From: Phycisphaerae bacterium
GTDB lineage: Bacteria > Planctomycetota > Phycisphaerae > UBA1845
Assembly: GCA_024102815.1 (NCBI GenBank)
Contig: JAGFJJ010000068.1
Coordinates: forward strand, 71,915 to 135,914
Direction: 5' to 3'
Length of the DNA: 64,000 bases
The position numbers were made by a program, and so were the translations under genes. The notes beneath the pieces are model-generated. The model was not told the DNA's origin. It searched no databases and saw nothing but the letters and a program-made list of their open reading frames with translations. Position 1 is the stretch's first letter. Each line of letters starts with the position of its first letter. This document shows positions 53,777 to 62,295 of this stretch, piece by piece.

Positions 53777-54594
53777 GGCGATTCCACCTCTTCGAATTCC
53801 ATGATTTGCGGTGGTTCCCGAGCGCGTGGCGCAACGTGCTGACCGACGTGATGGCTTTCTTTGCCGTCAGATTCTGTCTGTACCAGCCGATCGTCCCGAG
53901 ATTGAAGGTTATCCTGAAGACGATGCAGTGCCGGCGAGTGGTTGACCTGTGCTCGGGAGCAGGCCGTCCCGTCCTATCCGTGTTGGAGGAACTAGATGAC
54001 GATGAAGGAGTTCCCATCACGATCACATTGACCGACAAGTATCCTAATGTTCCTGCGTTCCGCAGCCTGGCCGAGGCGTCGCCTGGCCGAGTCCTGTACT
54101 CCGAGGTACCAGTCGATGCAACCGACGTCCCCTACGACCTTGAAGGCTTCCGGACTCTGTTCGCTTCTTTCCACCACTTTGATGTTGTTGCGGCTCGCGA
54201 GATTATTTGCGACGCCGTCCGTAAGAACCAGGGGATCGGCATATTCGAGTTCACCGAAAGGAACTTCTTGATCTGGGTGCCCACTCTTCTTGTTGGTCCG
54301 GTGTTTGTCTGGCTGGTGACCCCCTTCATTCGCCCCTTTAGCTGGCAGCGTCTGCTGTGGACCTACGCGATCCCAATATGGATGCTTGCGGGGTTCTGGG
54401 ATGGCGTGGTGTCGTGCCTGAGAACGTATTCACCTCAAGAACTATGTAATCTAACGAAAGACCTCGGCGCCGGCAGCTACTCCTGGGAGGTCGGTCGCGT
54501 CCGTTCTGCCGGCGTGTTCAGGATTACCTATCTGCTGGGCGTCCCTCACGGCCCGGTCACCGGTACTGCTGAAAGTGCGGTCCGAGAGACGTGA
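53773..54594 (+). CDS. Membrane-associated SAM-dependent methyltransferase-like protein
   Basis: 273 aa. Residues about 45-165 form a Rossmann methyltransferase-like domain ('CRRVVDLCSGAGRPVLSVLEEL' as motif I, 'ITITLTDKYPNVPAF', 'FRTLFASFHHFD'), followed by a hydrophobic region with two helices ('LIWVPTLLVGPVFVWLVTPF', 'LLWTYAIPIWMLAGFWDGVVSCL'). The start is fixed by the 4-nt overlap. Substrate unknown; a lipid or membrane compound is plausible. Confidence 0.72.
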   Translation: MRRFHLFEFHDLRWFPSAWRNVLTDVMAFFAVRFCLYQPIVPRLKVILKTMQCRRVVDLCSGAGRPVLSVLEELDDDEGVPITITLTDKYPNVPAFRSLAEASPGRVLYSEVPVDATDVPYDLEGFRTLFASFHHFDVVAAREIICDAVRKNQGIGIFEFTERNFLIWVPTLLVGPVFVWLVTPFIRPFSWQRLLWTYAIPIWMLAGFWDGVVSCLRTYSPQELCNLTKDLGAGSYSWEVGRVRSAGVFRITYLLGVPHGPVTGTAESAVRET

Positions 54595-54656
54595 ATTAGT
54601 TGCGGCGCTGCATGATCGGGCCTCAGCGTCGCCGGTTCGTACGCGGAGGAGCGCGT

Positions 54657-56869
54657 GTTGAGTAGCCCCGGGCGGTCACCCGACCGGGGCCCTCCCCAGA
54701 TCCGGGCTTGGAGATTTCCACCACCCGGCTCCTCCGCTGGTACGACTCACGGTTTCCTTTCCCATATCTGTACGTAGACACGGGGTGTTGGGAGCGGGTA
54801 ATCACGGAGCAAATCCGTGAAGCGCTCCCAGTTGAGACGCGCCCGGTGGCTCCGACGACAGAGCCACTTAAACCAAGCACGCTTCACGTGTTGGTCTAGC
54901 AAGACCAAACTTCGCGTATTCCCATTGACGCCGAAGTAGTTGAAATGGCCCCGGATGCGCCTCACGAGCGCGGCGTGCTGTTGTCTGACCGGTAGGTGTC
55001 GATAGCTACGGCACCAATCGTAGGCGGCCTTGATGGCGCGCCGAAGACGCGCACGCCGAGTCTTGCACGCTATCTCCCATCGACCACTACGGGCTCGTTG
55101 CCAGTACAGCGTAAAACCCAGAAAGTCGAACGTGCCCGGCCCCTTACCCTTGTGGTTCGCAGACGGGCATTGGAAGGGAAGCAACCGAGTCTTTTCCGGA
55201 TGGAGCGACAGCCCAAACTTCTTCATCCGTTTGTCCAGCACACTCATCACCCGTCGCGCATCGTCTTGCCGCTCGAAGCACATGATGAAGTCATCGGCAA
55301 ATCGGATAAGCTGCGCTTTGCCTCTCATCCGTGGTCTGACTTCTTGTTCGAACCACAAGTCCAATACGTAATGGAGATAGATGTTGCCGAGCAATGGTGA
55401 AAGAGCAGATCCTTGAGCCATGCCCCGCTCGGGCCAGGACAGATCCTCGCCATCGAGCACTCCCGCGCGCAAACATTTGCCGATGAGGCGCCAGAGCGCC
55501 CCGTCGGGAACCCGCTTTTGGAGCATCCCCAACAACGTCGGGCGATCGACGCTGTCGAAGAAGGACTCAATGTCAGCCTCCAGCACCCAGTTCACTTCTC
55601 TCCTGTAAATCGCTCGGTTCAGAGTCCGGATGGCGTCATGTGCACTGCGTTGAGGTCGAAAGCCAAACGAGCTTTCCAAGAAGTCCTGCTCGTAGATCGC
55701 CTCCAACACTTCACGCAGGGCATCTTGGACCAGTTTGTCCTCGAATGCCGAGATGCCAATAGGACGCATTCTCCTGCCCTGATCCTTGGGGATGTACACA
55801 CGGCGGATCGGCTGGTGACGATAACGCTTCGCCCGCAGCCGCTCGTGCAGATTCCTTAGATTATCTTCCAAGTTCTGCCCGTACTGTTCCTTCGTGATTC
55901 CGTCCACACCTACCGCAGCATTACTCCGCTGGCGATGATAGGCACGCTCCAAGGCTGCCGCATCGATCAGATGGGCTAGAGAGTGAAACTTGGCTTGGGG
56001 TTCTCTTCTCGCTCGTTCCGCTACCTTCAGAAGTTGCGGTGACATGGCGGTCGACGTCAATGCATCGTCCATGGTTCCCTCCTGAAGTTCGTACCAACAC
56101 GGGCAGCCTTCGCTCGACCGGGTCCGACGGAGCCACCGAAGTTCCCCGGTGTCGTAGCTACTTTGCCGCCCTCCGACTCCCCTGGATCCCTCAGCCGTCG
56201 CTCCGGTTCCCCTTGCTGACGGCCTGCCACAGATCGGACGCTTTTTCTGATCCGGCCGCACGTGCGCCCGACAACATGCGGCGCGCCGGAGAGTGATCAC
56301 CGGGTCTCCTGGCACCGGTAGCTTCTGTGGAGATTCAGGGGCCTCCCAGGTTACTGGGCCGTCCTTGGTATCCGTGCCGCAGTCATGCATACCCCGCCGG
56401 GTGCGCCACTGCCTCGCCCTTCTCGCGGTGGTGGCGCTTCTGCCTTCAGGACGGTGGACACCCTGGGCACCCGGAATGATTGCTTTTTCGAGGCTGGTTT
56501 CCTGCGGCCCACACACTCGCGCACCTACGCATCGCCGCCTCCGTTACCGGAACCGACGCAAGGCTCGCTACCGACCTGCCGGGCTCAGCTTTGGCCGGAG
56601 GGGACTTGCACCTGGACTTGCACCCCCAGGACGACTTACCGAATTTCAAGAAGGCATCGCCTCCTTCCTTCCCGTCGGACCAACATTGCCTGGTCGCGTC
56701 CCACCGTCTGCATCTGCCCGGCGATACTGGTCAAGAGCTTCAAGCAGCATCGCGCGAGGGCGACCGAAGTTCGGCCGTACATTCGTGGAGGTTTTCGTGT
56801 TGATAATCCCAAAGGGCATTGCTGTCACCGATTGACACCCGCACCGCCGCTGGGGCGACCTGGTCGCAC
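54657..56869 (-). mobile_element. Group II intron, about 2.2 kb, with internal RT gene
   Basis: The 5' end is placed at GTGCGACC (56862-56869, minus strand), the canonical group II start. Domain V is clear at 54699-54731: GAGCCGG...GGAAA...CCGGATC in a 33-nt hairpin. Domain VI follows with a GCCCCGG/CCGGGGC stem and ends CTACTCAAC, placing the 3' end at 54657. Domain I has the usual repeated 'GGTGCAAGTCC' at about 56604-56624. The intron lies between the methyltransferase gene and the integrase region and interrupts no recognisable gene. Ends are by motif and could shift by a few bases. Confidence 0.8.
54747..56072 (-). CDS. ltrA: Group II intron reverse transcriptase/maturase
   Basis: 441 aa. 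RT blocks: 'RMRPIGISAFEDKLVQDAL', 'ESSFGFRPQRSAHDAI', 'VLEADIESFFDSVDR', 'GMAQGSALSPLLGNIYLHYVLD', and the catalytic FADD in 'LIRFADDFIMCF' (YADD in most relatives). The maturase/X domain follows ('FLGFTLYWQRAR', 'RRIRGHFNYFGVNGN'). No C-terminal endonuclease domain is seen. ATG 56072 has AGGAGGGAACC upstream; the longer frame to 56516 is intron RNA. Splices and mobilises its host intron. Confidence 0.93.
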   Translation of the reverse strand: MDDALTSTAMSPQLLKVAERARREPQAKFHSLAHLIDAAALERAYHRQRSNAAVGVDGITKEQYGQNLEDNLRNLHERLRAKRYRHQPIRRVYIPKDQGRRMRPIGISAFEDKLVQDALREVLEAIYEQDFLESSFGFRPQRSAHDAIRTLNRAIYRREVNWVLEADIESFFDSVDRPTLLGMLQKRVPDGALWRLIGKCLRAGVLDGEDLSWPERGMAQGSALSPLLGNIYLHYVLDLWFEQEVRPRMRGKAQLIRFADDFIMCFERQDDARRVMSVLDKRMKKFGLSLHPEKTRLLPFQCPSANHKGKGPGTFDFLGFTLYWQRARSGRWEIACKTRRARLRRAIKAAYDWCRSYRHLPVRQQHAALVRRIRGHFNYFGVNGNTRSLVLLDQHVKRAWFKWLCRRSHRARLNWERFTDLLRDYPLPTPRVYVQIWERKP

Positions 56870-57369
56870 AATGCACGCATATTTCTGTTCAGCGATGTCG
56901 TGCGCCGTACTGGCATCCCATGACACTTACTGGCATCCATCACTCGCCGCCACCTTCAATCACCGCGTCAAGGATGAGCTGTTTGCAGGACGAGGAAAGG
57001 CCGGGCCACGCCTCGACGACGAGGGCAACGTCCTGGCCGCTGCAGAGCAACACCAAGCAGGACACCAAGCCCTCATTCCCCATGCGCGCAAGTGCTTGTC
57101 GCAACAGTACTTGCAGATCCAGGTTTCGAGGTTCGATTCCCCCCGCCTCCAATTCGTAAGTCATTTCTTTGCAAGCACTTACATGCGGGCAGGGGCACTT
57201 TTGTGTAGTATATTGTGTAGTCGATTTCCGCGCGCGGCGCATTTCACAGGGTCCGCCGGCTGAAATTCACAGCCCCACCCTGCCGCTCGCACTTACGGGA
57301 AGCTCGATCTGCGGCCAACACACCAGGGCCTTTTCTTGGCGGGCACGACCCGCGGAAAGGACGCGTGTG
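56870..57369. other. Region between intron and integrase, with att-like site
   Basis: About 500 bp without a convincing gene. Its notable content is the tRNA-like 3' end at 57130-57151, listed separately. The frames through it span the intron boundary or have no family character. Confidence 0.4.
57130..57151 (+). other. tRNA/tmRNA 3'-end-like sequence, possible att core
   Basis: GGTTCGATT followed by CCCCCCGCCTCCA is the T-loop and acceptor end of a tRNA or tmRNA. The upstream 90 nt do not fold into a tRNA and no matching 5' acceptor is present. A tyrosine integrase gene begins about 220 bp downstream in the same direction, the standard layout of an att site used by such elements. Confidence 0.45.
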
Positions 57370-58566
57370 ATGGCGAGTCTCACCCGGCAGAAGGGGAAGT
57401 ACTACCGCGTCTTCTGGAACTTCAAGGTGGCGGCCGGCCCCAAGGCCGGCCAGACGATGCAAGGCAGCGCCTACCTCGGCAGCTGCACCCGGGCGGCTGC
57501 GAAGGCACGGCTGCGGGAGGTCGAGGTCTGGGAGGAGGCGGTCAAGACCGGTCGGCACCTCCCCGACGGAGGCTGGGAGGAGGTGTACGCCCTCTGGATT
57601 CGAGAGAAGCAGCTCTCGTGCACGCCGCAATCGGTACAGCGCGCGGAGCGCGTGGTGACACGGTACATGGCGTGGCGGGAGAAGCACAAGCTCCCGTGTC
57701 AGTACGTCGAGAACATCGCCTGCCGACAGGACCTGATCAAATGGCGCGACTTTCGCCTGGACCACGAGGCAGGTCGCAAGACCGTCGCGAATGATCTGGC
57801 CACGCTATCGTCTTGGTTTGAGTGGTGTGTCCAAGAGCGGTTCCTCACCGAGAACCCGATCCGTCGAATCACGCGCCCGCGCTTTGTCACCAAGAAAGAA
57901 GGGACGCCGCTGACGAGGGAGCAGGCGGGACGCTGGCTGTGGGCCATCAAGGCGCGCGCGACGCGTAACGGCCGAGGACCGAGATCGTGGGATGAGGTGC
58001 GGCGCAAACGGCGGCTGGCTGTGTTCCTGCTCAACACCGGTGTGCGCAACGGCGAACTTTGCGGCCTCAACGTCGAGGACCTTCGCGTCGACAAGGAGGA
58101 GCAACTGGTCTACGTCATGGGCAAGGGCCAGAAGGAACGCTGGGTTCCGCTGAACGGAGCCGCGCTCGCGGCGGTGCGTCTGAACCTCAAGGAGCGCGGC
58201 AACCCGAACCGCGGTCCGCTCTTCGTGTCACGTGCCGGTGAGCGGTACAACGTACGCCAGCTCTCTTCCGAGTTCTCGGACATGGGCCGCTGCACACCGG
58301 AGAAACTCGACGCCAACCCGCACAACCTGCGACACAGCTTCGCCACCTGGCTGGCGCGATCGACGTCCAACATCTCTCTGGTGCAAAAGGTACTCGGTCA
58401 TGAGGACGTGAACACGACGCTGCGCTACTACGTTCATACTTGCGATTACGAGCTGGCCGGCGCGACGACAAACCTGCGCGGGCGTCGCGAGATGCGCGAG
58501 CGCGAAGAGAAACGAGTGCGGCCCTCGTTCAGGGTCATTCCGTTTCCGCAGCAACGAGTTGTGTAG
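57370..58566 (+). CDS. Tyrosine recombinase/integrase
   Basis: 398 aa. An N-terminal arm-binding region (about 1-65), core-binding SAM-like domain (about 70-165), and a catalytic domain with R in 'NTGVRNGELCGL', H-x-L-R-H in 'PHNLRHSFATWLA', the His of 'VLGHEDVNTT', and the nucleophilic Tyr in 'LRYYVH'. ATG 57370 was chosen for GGAAAGGA upstream; the frame is open to 57169. It lies next to the att-like site and head-to-tail with an excisionase gene, so it probably moves the element to its right. Confidence 0.93.
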   Translation: MASLTRQKGKYYRVFWNFKVAAGPKAGQTMQGSAYLGSCTRAAAKARLREVEVWEEAVKTGRHLPDGGWEEVYALWIREKQLSCTPQSVQRAERVVTRYMAWREKHKLPCQYVENIACRQDLIKWRDFRLDHEAGRKTVANDLATLSSWFEWCVQERFLTENPIRRITRPRFVTKKEGTPLTREQAGRWLWAIKARATRNGRGPRSWDEVRRKRRLAVFLLNTGVRNGELCGLNVEDLRVDKEEQLVYVMGKGQKERWVPLNGAALAAVRLNLKERGNPNRGPLFVSRAGERYNVRQLSSEFSDMGRCTPEKLDANPHNLRHSFATWLARSTSNISLVQKVLGHEDVNTTLRYYVHTCDYELAGATTNLRGRREMREREEKRVRPSFRVIPFPQQRVV

Positions 58567-58581
58567 CATCAAAGGGGACGA

Positions 58582-58612
58582 CCGACTGGAGGAACCCAAG
58601 GCCTCCAGTCGG
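58582..58612. terminator. 11-bp hairpin, bidirectional terminator
   Basis: CCGACTGGAGG (58582-58592) pairs with CCTCCAGTCGG (58602-58612) around a 9-nt loop, then CCGTTT. It lies between the convergent integrase and excisionase genes. Confidence 0.75.
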
Positions 58613-58640
58613 CCGTTTCGATCTGCGGCCCCAGAGGCCG

Positions 58641-58916
58641 CTATTTGAGCTCGCGTCGCATCTTTCGATCGACCTTGACGGCGTTCTCGTGCTGTTTCTG
58701 GCAGAAAGCCAAGACGTACTTCCATAGCCATCGGGGTCGGCCGCCGGAACTGAGACAAGGCCTTGGCAACTCGCCGCGCTCGACTATGCGTCGGATCGTG
58801 CGTTCATGCACACCCAATCGGCGGGCCAGTTCGGCTCGGTCGACGAATTCACCAAGGTCGGATTCCGGGCACGCAGCCGGCGTGTTCGTTCTGATCTCAG
58901 CCACGGGAGTCCTCAT
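58641..58916 (-). CDS. Excisionase-like helix-turn-helix protein
   Basis: About 91 aa from ATG 58916 (earlier ATGs at 58925 and 58937 are in frame). A MerR/Xis-type winged helix: 'DRAELARRLGVHERTIRRIVERGELPRP', then 'GGRPRWLWKYVLAFCQKQ'. Small proteins of this kind direct excision by a neighbouring tyrosine recombinase. It overlaps the end of the preceding gene by about 20 nt and converges on the integrase. Confidence 0.78.
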   Translation of the reverse strand: MRTPVAEIRTNTPAACPESDLGEFVDRAELARRLGVHERTIRRIVERGELPRPCLSSGGRPRWLWKYVLAFCQKQHENAVKVDRKMRRELK

Positions 58917-59208
58917 CCTGCGCATCCTCGGATTCATGAAGAGCGATGAACTGATAGGACTGCTCGGCAACGAGGCGCAGCCGAGGGAGGTCGTTCACGA
59001 AGAAGTAGTCCGTGTTGCACCAGTCGCCGGTCGCTCTGTCGTGGAAGCGCTTCTGGATTCTGACGCTATACCTGGTGGCGATACGCCCTTCTGTCTCGTT
59101 CTCCTGCTTCCAGATCGCGGCCTTGACGGTGCCTGCTCTGAACTCCTTGATCGGTTTTCGCGGCTCTTGATTCACGGCTACGTTCCTTTTCGGATAGGTG
59201 TCCTGCAT
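58897..59208 (-). CDS. Conserved-looking mobile-element protein of unknown function
   Basis: 103 aa. 'KEFRAGTVKAAIWKQE', 'RYSVRIQKRFHDRATGDWCNTDYFFVNDLPRLRLVAEQSYQFIAL' reads as one small beta-rich domain reminiscent of a single-strand-binding or DNA-processing accessory, but I cannot name the family. The acidic tail (ESEDAQDED) recalls SSB tails. It is coupled to the excisionase gene downstream. Confidence 0.6.
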   Translation of the reverse strand: MQDTYPKRNVAVNQEPRKPIKEFRAGTVKAAIWKQENETEGRIATRYSVRIQKRFHDRATGDWCNTDYFFVNDLPRLRLVAEQSYQFIALHESEDAQDEDSRG

Positions 59209-59401
59209 CGTTGGGAGGCAAGTTCGCCGTCCCTCATCCGCAAGGGAATGCGGAAGAATCGAGGCGTGTGTTTCAGCACGTGTGCCCGATCGCCAGGATC
59301 ACCACTTCGAACGATGCGCTGAAACAACATCGACGTTTCCGCCGCCTGCCACTGCGGCGATATCGGGATCGTTGACCACGTGAACAGAAGCGAGATCGAA
59401 G

Positions 59402-60328
59402 ATGGCCTTTCAGTTCAGCGAATCGGACCAAGAGCTTCTCGTCACGATCGCCGAGCACCGCCTATTGACCATCCGCCATCTGACGATGCTGCTTAGGAGG
59501 AATGCGAGTGCCTTGCGCCGGCGATTGAAGATCCTTCGATGTAAAGGCCTGATCGAAGTAGGCGGACGGCCGTTCGGAAGGAGTCGTGGACGACCCGAGA
59601 TACTGATTTCACTGGGTGATGCCGGTGTCGAACTCCTGAAGGCAAGACGGCTGCTCAAGCCGACGCTTCCCGTTGACAAGGTCACGGCGAAGGGCATCAG
59701 CTGCGTTGATCACGAACTCCTGGTGAACGACTTCCGTGCCGGATTGGCGGAGATGGCGCGGGTCGTCCCGGCGTTGTCGATCAGGTTCTTTTCGGCGAAT
59801 TCGCGTTTGCTGGCGTGCGAACCACATGACCGCCCATTTATTCATGAGACAATATTCGTCAATGACGGAACTCTCGATGACATTGACTTCATACCGGATG
59901 GAGTGCTCGCAATAACCCATGCGGAGCTGGGCAAGACGCTACTCTTTTTCCTCGAAGCGGACCGAGGTACCGAGCCACGCAACAGCACTCTATACGTGGG
60001 GCGGGGTTTTCGCCAGAAGATCTTCAATTATCAGCGGTACATCGCGGTCGAGCAGTACAAGCGATATGAGAAGATCCTCAAGTCCGAGCTACGCGGCTTT
60101 CGATTGTTGATTCTGACCGAGCAACCGGCGCGTTTCGCGGCATTGTGCGAGTTGGTCCGAGCGACGCCCCCGTCCGGGTTCATATGGCTGGCTGACCGCA
60201 CAGAGCTCCTCTCAGAAGGACTATGGGCGTCGATTTGGTTGCGGGGCGGAAACATCGCCGAGACTCGGCAGTCCATACTCGGCAGTAAGGCGCTGGACCG
60301 GCGCCCAGAGGCGACGCTGGCATCGTAA
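59402..60328 (+). CDS. Replication-relaxation family protein
   Basis: 308 aa. N-terminal winged helix ('DQELLVTIAEHRLLTIRHLTMLLRRNASALRRRLKILRCKGLI'), then a domain with 'ISCVDHELLVNDFRAGLAEM', 'FIPDGVLAI' and 'LFFLEADRGTEP', the PD(D/E)xK-like order of the Replic_Relax family found in plasmids and conjugative elements. It probably acts in DNA processing or replication start for the element. It is divergent from its neighbours on the minus strand. Confidence 0.82.
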   Translation: MAFQFSESDQELLVTIAEHRLLTIRHLTMLLRRNASALRRRLKILRCKGLIEVGGRPFGRSRGRPEILISLGDAGVELLKARRLLKPTLPVDKVTAKGISCVDHELLVNDFRAGLAEMARVVPALSIRFFSANSRLLACEPHDRPFIHETIFVNDGTLDDIDFIPDGVLAITHAELGKTLLFFLEADRGTEPRNSTLYVGRGFRQKIFNYQRYIAVEQYKRYEKILKSELRGFRLLILTEQPARFAALCELVRATPPSGFIWLADRTELLSEGLWASIWLRGGNIAETRQSILGSKALDRRPEATLAS

Positions 60329-60511
60329 GGCGGGGAAGCGTTCCGCGTGCGCCGAGGCTCATCTTTCCGCTCACCGATCAAGTTAGACGCATCGCTGCAA
60401 ATTCCGTACGCCAACTCGCTGTGCACGGTCGTCTGCGCACATCGCTGGTCACCGCGCTTAGGGCAGCTGTCAATTCCCGCACATCGGTTTCTCGTTCTCA
60501 TCCGCCCAGCG

Positions 60512-61549
60512 TCAGCGACGGGCAGGGGCAGGTCGGCCATTCGATGTTCGTTGCAGTGGGCACCCCGGGCCGCAGAACGGACTGACGGCCGGATCTTCGC
60601 AACCGCAGCTGCGGTAGGGTTTGTCGTACGCCCATGCCGTTTGCTCAACAACTTCGGCCTCTGTGATTAGGTCTTTTCCTGCGGCGGGCCGATTCTTCAT
60701 GGCCCACACGGCGAGCGCGCCCACGGCAACATCTTGTGGGATCCCGGCTCTCTTGAGATGCAGGGCGAGCCGAAAGCAGCTTACGCGTTGGTATTGGGTA
60801 ACACCTTCCGCCAGAATTCGTTGTGCGCAGGGGGGCAATCCGAACGATGGCGAAATATCCTTGGCATCGGAGGAGTGCGTTGCGGCGTATCGTGTCCCAC
60901 CCGTGCGTTGGAGCCTGTTGGCCTTGATGATCTCGTCCAGCTGCACCTCGCCGACGCGCCTGACGTTGATCAGGACATCCCACTGGTCCTCGTAGGCGGC
61001 CAGTCCTCGCTCGGGGTCGACAAATACCGTCCGCCCCTTGGGGCATGCGCGCCCGAACAGAGGCGCGTTAATGAATGCCCCGTATCGGGTTGATTGCGAA
61101 AGCCTGTCATGCTTGGGGAAAACTTCTGTGGCCGGCTCATTGATATCGTCAAGGATCGACCGAACGACGAGTCTTGCCTTGGCCGCGATCACGCCGGGTA
61201 GTTCCAGGAAGATCCACACGTGCCAGCCCTTGTGTTTGGATCGTTCGAGATAGGTTTTGAGCCCATGAGTCGCGGCCCGGCGAATGAATCGTAGCGGCGG
61301 TTTGGGGTCCTCCCTGTCGAAATCGGCCACGACGGCGCGCGTGCGAGTGTGGACCAGAAGGTAAACACCGTACGGCTGTCGACCAGTGAGATGGGACAAC
61401 AGAGTTTCATCGGTGACCGGGCGCTTTACTTGGAACGCACGACCGGTTCGGGCGTCGTAGGTGCCGTAGGCATGCATCAGTCCCGTGAAGCAGCTACGGA
61501 ATACGGCGAGCTTCTCGGCAGTCGATCGTACGCGATTCCTCGTCCTCAT
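60512..61549 (-). CDS. Archaeo-eukaryotic primase-like protein (TOTE-type)
   Basis: 345 aa. 'GVYLLVHTRTRAVVADFDRED', 'SKHKGWHVWIFLE', 'TEVFPKHDRLSQSTRYGAFINAPLFG' match the primase domain of TOTE conflict-type systems (metal-binding D-x-D, then s-H-W/H). A helical part follows, and the C-terminus has a zinc-like cluster 'CGCEDPAVSPFCGPGCPLQ'. In TOTE modules it usually comes with helicase and nuclease domains; here it stands alone in a mobile-element backbone and probably primes replication of the transferred strand. Confidence 0.82.
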   Translation of the reverse strand: MRTRNRVRSTAEKLAVFRSCFTGLMHAYGTYDARTGRAFQVKRPVTDETLLSHLTGRQPYGVYLLVHTRTRAVVADFDREDPKPPLRFIRRAATHGLKTYLERSKHKGWHVWIFLELPGVIAAKARLVVRSILDDINEPATEVFPKHDRLSQSTRYGAFINAPLFGRACPKGRTVFVDPERGLAAYEDQWDVLINVRRVGEVQLDEIIKANRLQRTGGTRYAATHSSDAKDISPSFGLPPCAQRILAEGVTQYQRVSCFRLALHLKRAGIPQDVAVGALAVWAMKNRPAAGKDLITEAEVVEQTAWAYDKPYRSCGCEDPAVSPFCGPGCPLQRTSNGRPAPARR

Positions 61550-61665
61550 CGGCCCAAGCCCTTGCTGTCAGAGAGAGGGACGGGCGGTGGCCGACTCGTT
61601 CGTTCGGCCTCGACCGCCCAAAGGCTGTCCCTCTGCCTTACTGCGGCAGCATCGCGGCGCCGATT

Positions 61666-62295
61666 TCACTTTGTCGTTGGGAAGCGATCCATGAAAACTG
61701 ATGTGGTCGGGTACTCTGAGCGTTGGGCGGCGAAGAAGAGATCGGGAATCGAATCAACGAATTGTTCAGGCCGGTGCGCCGGCGCCCCTTCCGGTAGATA
61801 TGGCCGGAGCTTCTCGAGCAGGGTGGCGGCGATAGCGAGATTCGTGTCCCAGTCCGCGGGATCAACGTAGCGGGAAAACACGCCGTTCACGTACTCTTGG
61901 CGAAGGCGGGCCTTCAGATACTCCCCAAGCCGGTGGTACAGCCAGTCCAGGCCTGGGACACGATCATCCGTCGCCTCCAGGATAGCGGACTCGAAGCCTC
62001 CGTTCGGTAGACCGCCATAGCACTGGTTGAGAAGAAAGGCCGCCTCATCACGCGCCTGCAACTCGCTGAAACAGCGAGAATCCATCGGAAGTCGAACGTA
62101 GAGCTTGCGAATCACTTCGGCGACGTGCCCAATCAGTTCGCGAGCTGAGGATAGCCGCTTTCGCGTGTCAACGGCTGCGATGACTTCATCGACCGGATCG
62201 TCGATCGCCTCCTGAATCCGGGCGTCAGCGAGCGAGCATTGAATCTCGCTGATGATCTTTGCAGCGCGGATCGCGGGGTGGTCAGAATTCGTCAT
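61666..62295 (-). CDS. Mobile-element protein of unknown function
   Basis: 209 aa, all-helical by appearance ('HPAIRAAKIISEIQCSLADARIQEAIDDPVDEVIAAVD'), no recognised family and no membrane segment. ATG 62295 overlaps the end of the ATPase gene by 14 nt, so the two are co-translated and probably work together. A relaxosome or ATPase partner role is a guess. Confidence 0.62.
   Translation of the reverse strand: MTNSDHPAIRAAKIISEIQCSLADARIQEAIDDPVDEVIAAVDTRKRLSSARELIGHVAEVIRKLYVRLPMDSRCFSELQARDEAAFLLNQCYGGLPNGGFESAILEATDDRVPGLDWLYHRLGEYLKARLRQEYVNGVFSRYVDPADWDTNLAIAATLLEKLRPYLPEGAPAHRPEQFVDSIPDLFFAAQRSEYPTTSVFMDRFPTTK

Noticed and set aside
57000-57151. Possible tmRNA: a LAA-like tag (DDEGNVLAA) and a T-arm/acceptor end
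   Set aside because: No stop follows LAA, no matching 5' acceptor (GGAGGCG) is present, the T-stem pairs poorly and there is no room for the usual pseudoknots. Kept only as an att-like end.
56385-57263. 292-codon plus-strand frame across the intron edge
   Set aside because: It crosses the intron 5' boundary and has no family character.
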